The position numbers were made by a program, and so were the translations under genes. Under the pieces are notes generated by a model that was not told the DNA's origin, did not search any database, and saw nothing but the letters and a program-made list of their open reading frames with translations. A DNA stretch of 58,783 nt from an uncultured Hyphomicrobiales bacterium. Its GTDB lineage: Bacteria; Pseudomonadota; Alphaproteobacteria; Rhizobiales; Xanthobacteraceae. This document shows, piece after piece, positions 26,193 through 35,102 of the stretch (position 1 is its first letter; each line of letters begins with the position of its first letter). Location: positions 1 through 58,783 of the forward strand of contig CAIYTE010000143.1 in NCBI GenBank assembly GCA_903929045.1. The letters are read 5' to 3'.

Positions 26193-27491
26193 ATGACGAC
26201 AACAAATCATAACCTGCGCGCTTTTCTCGCAGACCTGTTCCGCATCGCGGTCGAAACCGCGCACCCGTCAACATTTTTGCCGAAGCTGTTGCCGCAACCG
26301 CCGGCGGGGAAAATCATTCTGCTTGCCGCCGGCAAGGCTGCGGGCTCGATGGCGGAGGTCGCAGAAGGCTTTTATCTCAAACAGCTCGGTCTTTCTCCGG
26401 ATCGTCTCGGTGGGATCGCCGTCGCGCGTCACGGCTATGGCCGGCCGCTGCAGGTCATCCGGATGATCGAGGCCGGACATCCGGTGCCCGATGCGGCGGG
26501 ACTGGAAGCGACCGATGAGGTGCTGCGCCTCGCGGATCATGCGGGGCCTAACGATGTGGTGCTGGTGCTGATGTCGGGCGGCGCGTCCGCCAACTGGATC
26601 GCGCCGGCGGATGGTCTTTCATTTGAAGACAAACAGTCGGTCACGCGCGCGCTGTTGCGCTCCGGCGCCAACATCCGCGAGATCAACACCGTGCGTAAAC
26701 ATCTGTCGCGCATTAAAGGCGGCCGGCTTGCGCGTCTCGCTTATCCGGCCAAGCTCGTCACCATCGCCATCTCCGACGTGCCCGGCGACAATCCGTCGGC
26801 AATCGGCTCCGGCCCGACAGTGGCGGACGAAACGACTCTCGCCGACGCGCGCGCCGTCGTCGCCAAATACAAACTGGATCTGCCGGCATCGGTGACCGCC
26901 GCGCTCAGCGACGCGAAGAATGAATCGGTCAAGCAAAGCGACCCGGCTTTTGCGAGCAGCAGCTTCACGCTCGCCGCGCGTCCGGCGACGTCGATGCAGG
27001 CGGCGCAGGCCGCCGTGATCGCCGCCGGTTATGAATGCGTCATGCTCGGCGACCGCATCGAGGGCGAGGCCCGTGACGTCGCTGCCGCGCACGTGCGGCT
27101 GGCGCGCGATCTGCAGGCGCAGGGCAAGCGCGCAGTGATCCTGTCGGGCGGCGAGTTGACCGTCACCATTCGCGGCACGGGCCGCGGCGGTCCCAACCAG
27201 GAATATGCCCTGGCGCTGGGCATGGCCCTTGCGGGCACGGAGGGTATCGCCGCACTCGCGGGCGATACCGACGGCACCGACGGCGGCGCCGGTGCGGCCA
27301 CCGATCCAGCCGGCGCCATGTGTGACGGGCAGACGGTGGCGCGGGCCAAAAGCCTTGGCCTCGATCCCGCCGCCTTTCTCGCCGACAATAATTCGACGGG
27401 TTTCTTCGAGGCCCTCGGGGACCTGCTAACGCCGGGCCCGACCTATACGAACGTGAACGACTTCCGGGCCATCGTCGTTGACAGGCCGTAG
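26193..27491 (+). CDS. Glycerate 2-kinase / MOFRL family protein
   Basis: The 432-residue protein matches the MOFRL family, which phosphorylates glycerate to 2-phosphoglycerate in the serine cycle and in tartrate or glyoxylate metabolism. Some members are annotated as hydroxypyruvate reductase (TtuD). N-terminal LLAAGKAAGSMAEVA, LVLMSGGASANW (about 125-136) and the C-terminal ILSGGELTVTIRGTGRGGPN and DTDGTDGGAGAATD segments are all typical. A pyruvate kinase gene lies shortly downstream, which fits lower glycolysis, although DUF1036 intervenes. Confidence 0.9.
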   Translation: MTTTNHNLRAFLADLFRIAVETAHPSTFLPKLLPQPPAGKIILLAAGKAAGSMAEVAEGFYLKQLGLSPDRLGGIAVARHGYGRPLQVIRMIEAGHPVPDAAGLEATDEVLRLADHAGPNDVVLVLMSGGASANWIAPADGLSFEDKQSVTRALLRSGANIREINTVRKHLSRIKGGRLARLAYPAKLVTIAISDVPGDNPSAIGSGPTVADETTLADARAVVAKYKLDLPASVTAALSDAKNESVKQSDPAFASSSFTLAARPATSMQAAQAAVIAAGYECVMLGDRIEGEARDVAAAHVRLARDLQAQGKRAVILSGGELTVTIRGTGRGGPNQEYALALGMALAGTEGIAALAGDTDGTDGGAGAATDPAGAMCDGQTVARAKSLGLDPAAFLADNNSTGFFEALGDLLTPGPTYTNVNDFRAIVVDRP

Positions 27492-27550
27492 CGGCTCACT
27501 CACAACGCGCGTATGCCATTCAGCCTGCCTATGCCAATCAGCTCAAAGTG

Positions 27551-28105
27551 ATGGCCAGCCTGACCCTGCCCTCGACCCTCAGCCGGCGCTGCTCGACCGC
27601 CCTTTTATTGGCCTTTGGCCTCGGCTTGCTGTTGTCTTTGGCGGCCGTTGAGCCGGCCAAGGCCGATTTCCGCCTCTGCAACAACACCGGCAGCCGGGTC
27701 GGCGTCGCCATCGGCTACAAGGACGCCGAAGGCTGGACCACCGAAGGCTGGTGGAACATCTCCTCCCGCTCGTGCGACACCCTGCTGCGCGGCGCGCTGG
27801 TGGCACGATACTATTACATTTACGCGGTAGACTATGACCGCGGCGGCGAATGGTCCGGCAAAGCCTATATGTGCTCCCGCGAAAAGGAGTTCACCATTCG
27901 CGGCACCGAGAATTGTCTGGCGCGAGGCTATGACCGCACCGGCTATTTTGAAGTCGATACAACCGAGCAGCGATCCTGGACCGTGCAATTGACCGACAGC
28001 GCCGAACAACAGCCCGACCGCCCTCTCCCGCCCCGCTTGCCTCCGGGCCCGTCGCGCCAGCCGTCGATCGCACCATCAGCACCCTTTGAAGGCGGCAAAC
28101 GATGA
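27551..28105 (+). CDS. DUF1036 family exported protein
   Basis: A 184-residue protein with a signal peptide (hydrophobic LLLAFGLGLLLSLAAVEPAKA) and a DUF1036 domain: DFRLCNNTGSRVGVAIGY at its start, then WTTEGWWNISSRSCDTLL. Function of the family is unknown. The C-terminus is Pro-rich. It overlaps the pyruvate kinase gene by 4 bp (ATGA at 28102-28105), implying coupled translation. The ATG at 27551 is preferred over the preceding in-frame GTG. Confidence 0.88.
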   Translation: MASLTLPSTLSRRCSTALLLAFGLGLLLSLAAVEPAKADFRLCNNTGSRVGVAIGYKDAEGWTTEGWWNISSRSCDTLLRGALVARYYYIYAVDYDRGGEWSGKAYMCSREKEFTIRGTENCLARGYDRTGYFEVDTTEQRSWTVQLTDSAEQQPDRPLPPRLPPGPSRQPSIAPSAPFEGGKR

Positions 28106-29538
28106 GACGCCTGCGCCGCGCCAAGATCGTCGCCACTTTGGGCCCCGCCTCGTCCAGCGCCGAGATGATCGGCAAGCTGTTCCGCGCCGGCGCCGACGTG
28201 TTCCGCATCAATATGAGTCACACCAGCCACGAGCGCATGCGCGAGCTGGTGGCGATGATCCGCTCCGTCGAGGAAGACACCGGACGGCCGATCGGCATTC
28301 TCGTCGATCTGCAGGGTCCGAAGCTGCGGCTCGGCACCATCACCGGTGGTTCGGTGCAGGTAAAGAACGGCGATACGTTCGTGCTCGACAGCGACTCCAC
28401 CATCGGCGACGCCAATCGCGTGTTCCTGCCGCATCCGGAAATTTTCGCCGGCGTGCAGACCGGGCACACGCTGCTGATCGACGACGGCAAGGTGCGACTC
28501 GTCGTGACCGACGCGCAACCGACGAGGATCACGACCAAAGTCGTCGTCGGCGGCAAGCTGTCGGATCGCAAGGGCGTCAGCCTGCCGGATTCGACCCTGC
28601 CGTTCTCGGCGCTGACCTCGAAGGACACCTCCGATCTCGAAGCCGCGCTTGAGACCGGCATCGACTGGATCGCGCTGTCGTTCATCCAGCGGCCGGAAGA
28701 TATTTCCGAGGCCAAGAAGCTGACGCGCGGCCGCGCGCTGATCATGGCCAAGATCGAGAAGCCGCAGGCGGTGAACCGGCTCGACGAGATCATCGAGCTT
28801 GCCGATGCGCTGATGGTGGCGCGCGGCGATCTCGGCGTCGAAATGCCGCTCGAAAAAGTGCCGGGCGTGCAGAAGATGATGACGCGGCTCGGCCGCGCCA
28901 CCGGCAAGCCGGTCGTGGTCGCGACGCAGATGCTGGAATCCATGATCACGTCGCCGGTGCCGACGCGTGCCGAAGTCTCCGACGTCGCCACCGCGATTTA
29001 CGAAGGCGCCGACGCCGTCATGCTGTCGGCAGAATCCGCCGCCGGGCAATTCCCCATCGAAGCGGTGTCGACCATGAACCGCATCGCCGAGGAAGCCGAA
29101 GGCGACAGGCTCTATCGCGGCATCATCGACGCGCAGCGCGCCATTCCGGAAGCGACCGGCGCCGACGCCATCGCCGACGCCGCGCGCCATATCGCCGATA
29201 CGCTCGATCTCGCCGCGGTCATGTGCTGGACCTCGTCGGGCTCGACCGGTTTGCGCATCGCGCGCGAACGGCCGCGGCCGCCGGTGTTGGCGCTGACTCC
29301 CAATCTGTCGACGGGCCGCAGGCTCGCCGTGGCGTGGGGCGTGCATTGTGTCGTCACCGAAGACGCGCACGATCAGGACGACATGGTCGATCGCGCCTGC
29401 CGCATCGCCTTCAAGGAAGGTTTCGCCAAGGCCGGCCAGCGCGTCATCGTCGTTGCCGGCGTTCCGCTCGGCACGCCCGGCGCGACCAACATGCTGCGCA
29501 TTGCCTATGTCGGCACCGAGAACAGCGGCGACGTTTAG
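28102..29538 (+). CDS. pyk: Pyruvate kinase
   Basis: Converts phosphoenolpyruvate and ADP to pyruvate and ATP in glycolysis. The 478-residue protein has all landmarks: KIVATLGPASS at the N-terminus, DVFRINMSHTSHE, LVDLQGPKLRLG, the signature AKIEKPQAVNRLDEI (about residue 216 on), ARGDLGVEMP, and VATQMLESM. Length is typical of bacterial enzymes. The start overlaps the DUF1036 stop by 4 bp. Confidence 0.97.
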   Translation: MRRLRRAKIVATLGPASSSAEMIGKLFRAGADVFRINMSHTSHERMRELVAMIRSVEEDTGRPIGILVDLQGPKLRLGTITGGSVQVKNGDTFVLDSDSTIGDANRVFLPHPEIFAGVQTGHTLLIDDGKVRLVVTDAQPTRITTKVVVGGKLSDRKGVSLPDSTLPFSALTSKDTSDLEAALETGIDWIALSFIQRPEDISEAKKLTRGRALIMAKIEKPQAVNRLDEIIELADALMVARGDLGVEMPLEKVPGVQKMMTRLGRATGKPVVVATQMLESMITSPVPTRAEVSDVATAIYEGADAVMLSAESAAGQFPIEAVSTMNRIAEEAEGDRLYRGIIDAQRAIPEATGADAIADAARHIADTLDLAAVMCWTSSGSTGLRIARERPRPPVLALTPNLSTGRRLAVAWGVHCVVTEDAHDQDDMVDRACRIAFKEGFAKAGQRVIVVAGVPLGTPGATNMLRIAYVGTENSGDV

Positions 29539-29548
29539 CGCCGTCTCT

Positions 29549-30514
29549 CTAAGGCTTGGCTTTCGCCGCCACGTCGTCGATGGCCTTCAGGATCACATCG
29601 GTCGCGGCGAACTGCACCATATGGCCGACGCCCGGTAGCACCGTGAGCGTCGCGTCGGGCAGCATCTTGTAGATGCCGCGCGAGTGAATGTCGGTGTAGA
29701 CGATGCGGTCGGCATCGCCGGCAATGATGGCCGTCGGCGCCTTGATCTCGCCGTAGCGCGGCGACTGCGCCGTCACCGCGCCGTGCAACGCGACGATGTC
29801 CTGCGTATTGGCGATGAATTCCTGCGGCCGCAGGATCATGCGTACGCCGGTGCGTGTGTCATAGCCCGGCGGCGGCGTCTGCGGCTCGAACACCGATTGA
29901 ATGCCGGCGTCGATCAGGAAATATCCAAGCGGCAGAATGACCGTGTGCGCCAACAGCGGGCCGATGACCGGCGCCGCGATTAGATGATTGAGCCACGCCA
30001 CCCCGCCCGGCCACGGGTGCGTCACGCCGGCGAGCAGCACCAGTCCCGACACCGCGTCCGGATATGACAAGGTGTAAGCCGTCGCCAGCGCACCGGACCA
30101 TGAGTGCCCGACGATAATCGCCTTATGGACGCCGATCTTCTCCAGGGCCTGATGGATCAGCGCCGCCTGCCGCATCGGCTGCGCGTCGGCGCGACCACCG
30201 GGCCGGTCGCTCCAGCCGTGACCCGGCCGGTCGACCATGATGACGCGATATTTCGCGGCAAGTTTTTCGCCGAGCGCCATGCGCATGTCGCCGAGATTGC
30301 CGCTGGCGCCATGCAGCAGCACGACGGGCGGCGCACCCGCGGGCCCCAATTGAAGCACGTGCAGCCTGCCGCCATCGATGTCGATAAAACGGCCGGCCGG
30401 CGGATAGGAGCGCTCGATCATCCGCGCGCCGATGAAACTCACCACCGCAAGCACAGCGACAAGCGCGACAAAGCCGAGAACGATCATTTTGAGAAAACGC
30501 AAGGGGCGGGCCAC
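29549..30514 (-). CDS. Alpha/beta hydrolase, membrane-anchored
   Basis: The 321-residue protein has an N-terminal transmembrane helix (about residues 8-30) and an alpha/beta hydrolase domain. The oxyanion region VVLLHGASGNLGD, nucleophile elbow GHSWSG, acid IAGDADRIV and catalytic His in GVGHMVQF are all visible. It probably acts at the inner membrane with its domain in the periplasm. Substrate is unknown. It is convergent with pyruvate kinase. Confidence 0.88.
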   Translation of the reverse strand: MARPLRFLKMIVLGFVALVAVLAVVSFIGARMIERSYPPAGRFIDIDGGRLHVLQLGPAGAPPVVLLHGASGNLGDMRMALGEKLAAKYRVIMVDRPGHGWSDRPGGRADAQPMRQAALIHQALEKIGVHKAIIVGHSWSGALATAYTLSYPDAVSGLVLLAGVTHPWPGGVAWLNHLIAAPVIGPLLAHTVILPLGYFLIDAGIQSVFEPQTPPPGYDTRTGVRMILRPQEFIANTQDIVALHGAVTAQSPRYGEIKAPTAIIAGDADRIVYTDIHSRGIYKMLPDATLTVLPGVGHMVQFAATDVILKAIDDVAAKAKP

Positions 30515-30681
30515 ATCAGATACATACGATGACAGCGGGGGTTTGGATGATGACAGTTTGGCAATCTGCCGGCCTTGGTCGTTTCGGGGAAGGGCGCGGC
30601 GGTAGCAATTTACTTACCAAATTTTTTCGATTTTTTTAAACAGTTCGCCACCAATTTGCGCGGCGGAATGCAGGCCGCGTC

Positions 30682-31092
30682 ATGTACCGTATCATCTACC
30701 GAAGTATCGAAACCGCCCCCCTCACCCACAGCATGCTCAAGAAGCTGCTGGACAAAAGCCGGCGCCGTAACATCGAGCAAGAGATCAGTGGCATCCTGAT
30801 CTATCACCGCGGCGTCTTTTTACAGCTGCTTGAGGGCGACGCCGACGCCGTCAAAGACATCTTCCGCTTGATCGAACGCGACCGGCGCCACAAGCAAGTC
30901 ACGACGCTGCTGGCTGCAGACAAGCCCGGCGGCCGGGTTTTCGGACAATGGCCGATGGGATTCGCCGAGGGCGACGACGCCGCGGCCATTATCAGCGGCG
31001 TGGAAGATCTGCCGGCCGGATTGAGCACGCCGCAACTGGATCGCGTCGGCGCGATCAAAATTCTCATCGAAGCCGCCAAGCTCGCCGCCTAG
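30682..31092 (+). CDS. Single-domain BLUF blue-light sensor
   Basis: A 136-residue protein consisting essentially of one BLUF domain, which binds FAD and senses blue light. The key residues match AppA positions in order and spacing: Tyr6 (Y21), Asn30 (N45), Gln48 (Q63) in FLQLLEG, Trp90 (W104) and Met92 (M106) in GQWPMG. No effector domain is fused, so the protein must signal through a partner. A small winged-helix gene and a diguanylate cyclase gene lie just downstream, so a light-to-c-di-GMP link is possible but unproven. Confidence 0.92.
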   Translation: MYRIIYRSIETAPLTHSMLKKLLDKSRRRNIEQEISGILIYHRGVFLQLLEGDADAVKDIFRLIERDRRHKQVTTLLAADKPGGRVFGQWPMGFAEGDDAAAIISGVEDLPAGLSTPQLDRVGAIKILIEAAKLAA

Positions 31093-31116
31093 GCGCGCTC
31101 GTTGTGCGGCCGTCGA

Positions 31117-31317
31117 TCATTCCGCCGGAAAGTATCGGTACGGATCGCCCGGTCCACCGCGTCCGCGCCGTTCAATGCGGCCCATCGCAATGAGGACAGC
31201 GCACGTCGGCCTGACCTGCTCGCCATAACCGTTGCTGCCGAAGAGCGCCTCGGCAATCTGCGTGGCGGTCCGTCCGGGGCAATCTTTGACAGCGCTCTCA
31301 ACCCTCACGGTGAGCAT
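31117..31317 (-). CDS. Small winged-helix-like hypothetical protein
   Basis: A 66-residue protein with ATQIAEALFGSNGYGEQV followed by CAVLIAMGRIERRGRGGPGD, which looks like a compact winged helix-turn-helix ending in a basic wing. I recognise similar 65-80 residue proteins from Bradyrhizobium-type genomes, none with an assigned function as far as I know. It sits between the BLUF gene (opposite strand) and the diguanylate cyclase gene, so a regulatory role for either is conceivable. DNA binding is inferred from predicted shape only. Confidence 0.65.
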   Translation of the reverse strand: MLTVRVESAVKDCPGRTATQIAEALFGSNGYGEQVRPTCAVLIAMGRIERRGRGGPGDPYRYFPAE

Positions 31318-31593
31318 CTTGGCGCCCCTGAAGGGTTAAGTGCAGTTTAACCAAATATCGCGGTGTCCAAAGTTGGTCTGTCCTGTAAGCGACGGAACCG
31401 GCTTCGACTCGAAATTATTAACAAAAATAAACTGCGCATAAAAATGACATGCGGCATCCAAGCGCGCCTGTTGCTCGCGTCGGCTGGCTGTAGCGATTTA
31501 CCGTTTGGCAACGACAGTCATGGAGCGGCGGTATTTGTAAGCGCCCGTTAAGCCCCACCGGTGTCTGTACGTGCCGGGGTAAGGGGATCGGGC

Positions 31594-32814
31594 ATGCAGA
31601 GTGACAACAGGGTCTACAGCCTGCCGCGCTGGACATTGACGCGCTGGCTGGCCGACGCCGGTCCCGGCGTCCCTCAAGATATTCATGCGGCGCTGGTCGG
31701 GTCGCTTTATGGCACCCTGCCGGTCTTCGCCGGCGGCGTGATCAACAGCCTGCTGGTCGCGGCCGCCATCGCCGCGCGCATGCAGACCGCGCCCTTCATC
31801 GCCTGGCTTGTCACCGATCTGGCGATCTGTCTCGTCCGCCTTTTCGTGCTGGTCCGCGCCCGCCGAGCCGCGCGTGAAGGCCGTGAAACACAGACCGACC
31901 TCTATCTCCTGCTGAGTGTCGCGTGGAGCGCCTGCATCGGCTACGGCACCTTTCTCAGCCTGACCAGCGGCGACTGGATCGTCGCGACGCTCGCCTGTCT
32001 GTCCGGCGCGGCCATGGTCGGCGGCATCTGCTTCCGCAATTTCGGCGCGCCCAATCTCGCCGCGGTGATGATCGTCACAAGTATCGGCCCCGTTGTCGGC
32101 GGTGGGTTCGTTTCCGGCGAACCGTTGCTCTATGTCGTTGCCATCCAGGCGCCGATGTATCTGCTGGCGATGACAGCAGCGGCCTTCAAGCTCAACAAGA
32201 TGCTGGTCGCCACCATGCGATCGGAACGTGAAAACAACCACCGCGCCCGGCATGACGGCCTCACCGGCCTGACCAACCGTGCCGGATTGCTCGACGCGGT
32301 CGAGACCAAACTAAAGGCAAAGCGCGACGGCGCACTGGCCCTGCTGTTTCTCGATCTCGACGGATTCAAGACCATCAACGACACCTTCGGCCACGCCGCG
32401 GGCGACGAACTGCTGACGAATGTCGCCGGCAATCTGCGCAAGCAATTACGCAGCGGCGACATTGCGGCACGCATCGGCGGCGACGAATTCGTGGTGCTCG
32501 CCGAAGGCATGACACCCGACAGCGCGATCGCTCTCGGCGACCAGCTCATCGCCGGGATCGCCCGCTCCTATTCGATCGGCACCAACACGATGACCATCGG
32601 CGTCAGCATTGGTATCGCCATGGCGCCGGAGCATGGCGCTTGCGTGGAAGACCTGATGGCGGTCGCCGATGCGGCGCTTTATGAGGCGAAATCGAACGGC
32701 AAGGCGCGCTTGTGCATGGGTTCTGCCGTCAGCAACCTCAACGCGTTGCAGCGGCTGCGTGACAAAACGATTTCTGGGATTGCCGGCGAGCGCAAGATCA
32801 GCGCCGCCGCTTAG
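31594..32814 (+). CDS. Membrane diguanylate cyclase (GGDEF)
   Basis: The 406-residue protein has about six hydrophobic helices between residues 40 and 205, then a GGDEF domain that makes c-di-GMP from two GTP. The active-site motif RIGGDEFVVL (GGDEF at 295-299) is intact, and RSGD five residues before it is the RxxD inhibitory site for product feedback. No EAL domain follows, so it should be a dedicated synthase. The start at 31594 has AAGGGG 6-7 nt upstream and is preferred over an in-frame GTG at 31561. A BLUF gene lies about 0.5 kb upstream. Confidence 0.93.
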   Translation: MQSDNRVYSLPRWTLTRWLADAGPGVPQDIHAALVGSLYGTLPVFAGGVINSLLVAAAIAARMQTAPFIAWLVTDLAICLVRLFVLVRARRAAREGRETQTDLYLLLSVAWSACIGYGTFLSLTSGDWIVATLACLSGAAMVGGICFRNFGAPNLAAVMIVTSIGPVVGGGFVSGEPLLYVVAIQAPMYLLAMTAAAFKLNKMLVATMRSERENNHRARHDGLTGLTNRAGLLDAVETKLKAKRDGALALLFLDLDGFKTINDTFGHAAGDELLTNVAGNLRKQLRSGDIAARIGGDEFVVLAEGMTPDSAIALGDQLIAGIARSYSIGTNTMTIGVSIGIAMAPEHGACVEDLMAVADAALYEAKSNGKARLCMGSAVSNLNALQRLRDKTISGIAGERKISAAA

Positions 32815-32829
32815 CTGCCCGGCCTTCGC

Positions 32830-33456
32830 TCAAATATCGCGGCCTTCGACCTTCTCCTGCAACGTCTTCACGAGGTCGGGAATACGTTGCAGCTTCGGAT
32901 AGACCGCGAGCGCGCGGCGATAGACTTCGAGCGCCTGCTTGTCGTCGCCGATGTCCTGCATGATCAAACCAAGCCCCGCCAACGCACCGAAGTGACGCGG
33001 CTCGCGCCGCAGCACCTCACGGATATCGGCGAGCGAGTGGCCGTAATCCTTCTTCATGTAATAGAGCGTGGCGCGCCGGTTCCAGGCTTCGATATAGTCC
33101 GGTTTGATTTTGATGATGGCGTCGAGCAGCTTGATCGCGAGATCCGTGTCCTTCTGATCCATCGCGGTCTTGACGCGCGTCATCAGGAGATTGGTGGTGT
33201 CGCTGCGCGAAACCACCCACAGCGCCCAGATGCGTTGTTCGATCGCCTTGGCGCTGGTTTCATCCGGCGCGACCTTGAGGGCGCCAAACAGAAAATCGAG
33301 ATTTTGCGTGCGGTCGGCGCGCGAGACGCCCGGCAGCTTTTTCGGCGGCTCGAGAAAGGTACCGGCTTCGGCGGCCAAAGCCGGCAGGACACAGGCGGCG
33401 GTCAGAACCGCACCCAGCACTGGAGCCAAGACAAGCGCAATGAATCGCTGGCGCAT
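32830..33456 (-). CDS. Tetratricopeptide repeat protein, exported
   Basis: A 208-residue protein with a signal peptide (MRQRFIALVLAPVLG to ALAAEA) followed by TPR-like repeats: IKLLDAIIKIKPDYIEAWNR, ATLYYMKKDYGHSLADIREV and ALEVYRRALAVYP. TPRs usually scaffold protein complexes, here in the periplasm. The partner is unknown. The start at 33456 is chosen for the signal peptide, and an earlier in-frame codon would add non-homologous sequence. rpmJ lies just upstream on the same strand. Confidence 0.87.
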   Translation of the reverse strand: MRQRFIALVLAPVLGAVLTAACVLPALAAEAGTFLEPPKKLPGVSRADRTQNLDFLFGALKVAPDETSAKAIEQRIWALWVVSRSDTTNLLMTRVKTAMDQKDTDLAIKLLDAIIKIKPDYIEAWNRRATLYYMKKDYGHSLADIREVLRREPRHFGALAGLGLIMQDIGDDKQALEVYRRALAVYPKLQRIPDLVKTLQEKVEGRDI

Positions 33457-33548
33457 ACAGAAAGCATACGCTCTCTGCTGCACCGCGCAATATCGCTTCA
33501 AAGGGGAAAATCGCCGCCGGAAAACCGGCAAAAGGGAGCCTGAAAGGC

Positions 33549-33674
33549 TCAGCCCTGACGCGCCTTATAGCGGCTGTTGGTCTTGTTGATGATGTAAACG
33601 CGGCCCTTCCGGCGGACAATCTTGTTGTCACGGTGACGGGTGCGCAACGATTTCAACGAGTTACGGACTTTCAT
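33549..33674 (-). CDS. rpmJ: 50S ribosomal protein L36
   Basis: A 41-codon gene encoding [20 protein letters not shown] and onward to [12 protein letters not shown]. This is the longer, cysteine-free form of L36 without the CxxC...C...H zinc site, usual in alphaproteobacteria. L36 is the smallest large-subunit protein and binds 23S rRNA. The divergent MetE-like gene starts about 140 bp away. Confidence 0.95.
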   Translation of the reverse strand: MKVRNSLKSLRTRHRDNKIVRRKGRVYIINKTNSRYKARQG

Positions 33675-33811
33675 GGCTCTCGGCTCTGATCTCTCTGTTG
33701 GCCGGGTTAATAGGGGTGCGACCGCCCCCTGTCAACGCAGGCGGCCCACCCTTGGTTACCTGTTTGCGGACCTCTACAGTCCCCCCGCCATCCAGCCGGG
33801 GAACTTCCACA

Positions 33812-34957
33812 ATGCAGCGCAGTACCGACCGCTTTTTGACGACCCATACGGGCAGCCTGCCCCGCCCCGAGGACCTGATTAAGACCATGTACGCCAAGGA
33901 AGAAGGCGTCCCGGTCGACGCCCCGGCGCTGGCGGCCCGGGTCCGCTCGGCGGTCGCCGAGGTGGTCAGGAAGCAGGCCGACGCCGGCATCGACCTGATC
34001 AATGACGGCGAAATGTCCAAGCCGAGCTACGCCACCTACATCAAGGACCGGCTCGATGGCTTCGGCGGCACCGGCAACACCTTCGTCTACCAGGACGTCC
34101 ACGAATTCCCGATGCTGGAGCGGCGCGTGTTCGGCGATCCCGGCCGCTCGCGCCGCAAGACGCCGGCCTGCAACGCACCGATCAGCCTGCGCGACAGAGA
34201 AGCGCCGGTCGTCGACGTCGAAGACCTCAAGGAAGCCCTCGCCGGCGTCAAAGCGACGGGCGGCTTCATCAGCGCCGCGTCGCCCGGCGTGGTGTCGCTG
34301 TTCTTCCGCAACGATTATTACAAGGACTTCGAGACCTACATCTACGCCATCGCCGACGCGATGCAGTACGAATACGAGACCATCGCCAAGGCAGGATTCG
34401 TCCTGCAACTGGATTGCCCGGATCTCGGCATGGGGCGCCATATTCAATACGCCGATCTGAGCGTGGCGGAATTCCGCAAGCGCGCGCAGTTGCACATCGA
34501 GGCGCTCAATCACGCCACCCGCAACATTTCACCGGAGTTGCTGCGCATGCATGTGTGCTGGGGCAATTACGAAGGGCCGCACCACCACGACATTCCGCTC
34601 GCCGACATCGTCGACATCGTGTTCAGCGCGCGGCCCTGCGCGATTTCGTTCGAGGCCGCCAACCCGCGCCACGCCCATGAATGGACCTTGTTCGAGACGG
34701 TGAAACTTCCCGAAGGCAAAGTGCTGATCCCCGGCGTGCTCGAGTCGAAGTCGAATTTCATCGAGCATCCGGAATTGATCGCCCAGCGCATCGGCCGATA
34801 CGCCAAGCTGGTCGGCCGCGAGAACGTTATTGCCGGCTCCGATTGCGGCTATGGCACCTGGGTCGGACAGGCCGCCGTCGATCCCGACGTCGTTTTCGCC
34901 AAGTTCAAGGCGATGGCGGAAGGTGCGGCGATTGCCTCTAAACAGTTCTGGAAATAG
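33812..34957 (+). CDS. MetE C-terminal-like zinc methyltransferase family protein
   Basis: The 381-residue protein matches the cobalamin-independent methionine synthase C-terminal/UROD-like fold. Zn-binding motifs are visible: HVCWGNYEG (His and Cys, about residue 249) and the final Cys in GSDCGYG near 346. The N-terminal THTGSLPRP is typical of these short relatives, which include epoxyalkane:CoM transferase and uncharacterised methyltransferases. It lacks the N-terminal half of true MetE, so methionine synthesis is uncertain. The start at 33812 (MQRSTDRF) is selected. Confidence 0.85.
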   Translation: MQRSTDRFLTTHTGSLPRPEDLIKTMYAKEEGVPVDAPALAARVRSAVAEVVRKQADAGIDLINDGEMSKPSYATYIKDRLDGFGGTGNTFVYQDVHEFPMLERRVFGDPGRSRRKTPACNAPISLRDREAPVVDVEDLKEALAGVKATGGFISAASPGVVSLFFRNDYYKDFETYIYAIADAMQYEYETIAKAGFVLQLDCPDLGMGRHIQYADLSVAEFRKRAQLHIEALNHATRNISPELLRMHVCWGNYEGPHHHDIPLADIVDIVFSARPCAISFEAANPRHAHEWTLFETVKLPEGKVLIPGVLESKSNFIEHPELIAQRIGRYAKLVGRENVIAGSDCGYGTWVGQAAVDPDVVFAKFKAMAEGAAIASKQFWK

Positions 34958-35102
34958 CGCCGCACATCAATCTGCGTAGCGAATGGTAGAAATGTACCCA
35001 CAGACCAAAATGATGTGTCTACAACTGCACATGATTGGGGCAGTTTTGATCAACGCGAGTGACTTGCAGCGAGGCATATGCAATTTTTAATTTAGATTAG
35101 AG

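Noticed and set aside
30557-30573. Possible sigma-54 promoter (GG-N10-GC) upstream of the BLUF gene
   Set aside because: Only the GG/GC spacing matches; the -12 element is poor and such spacing is common by chance.
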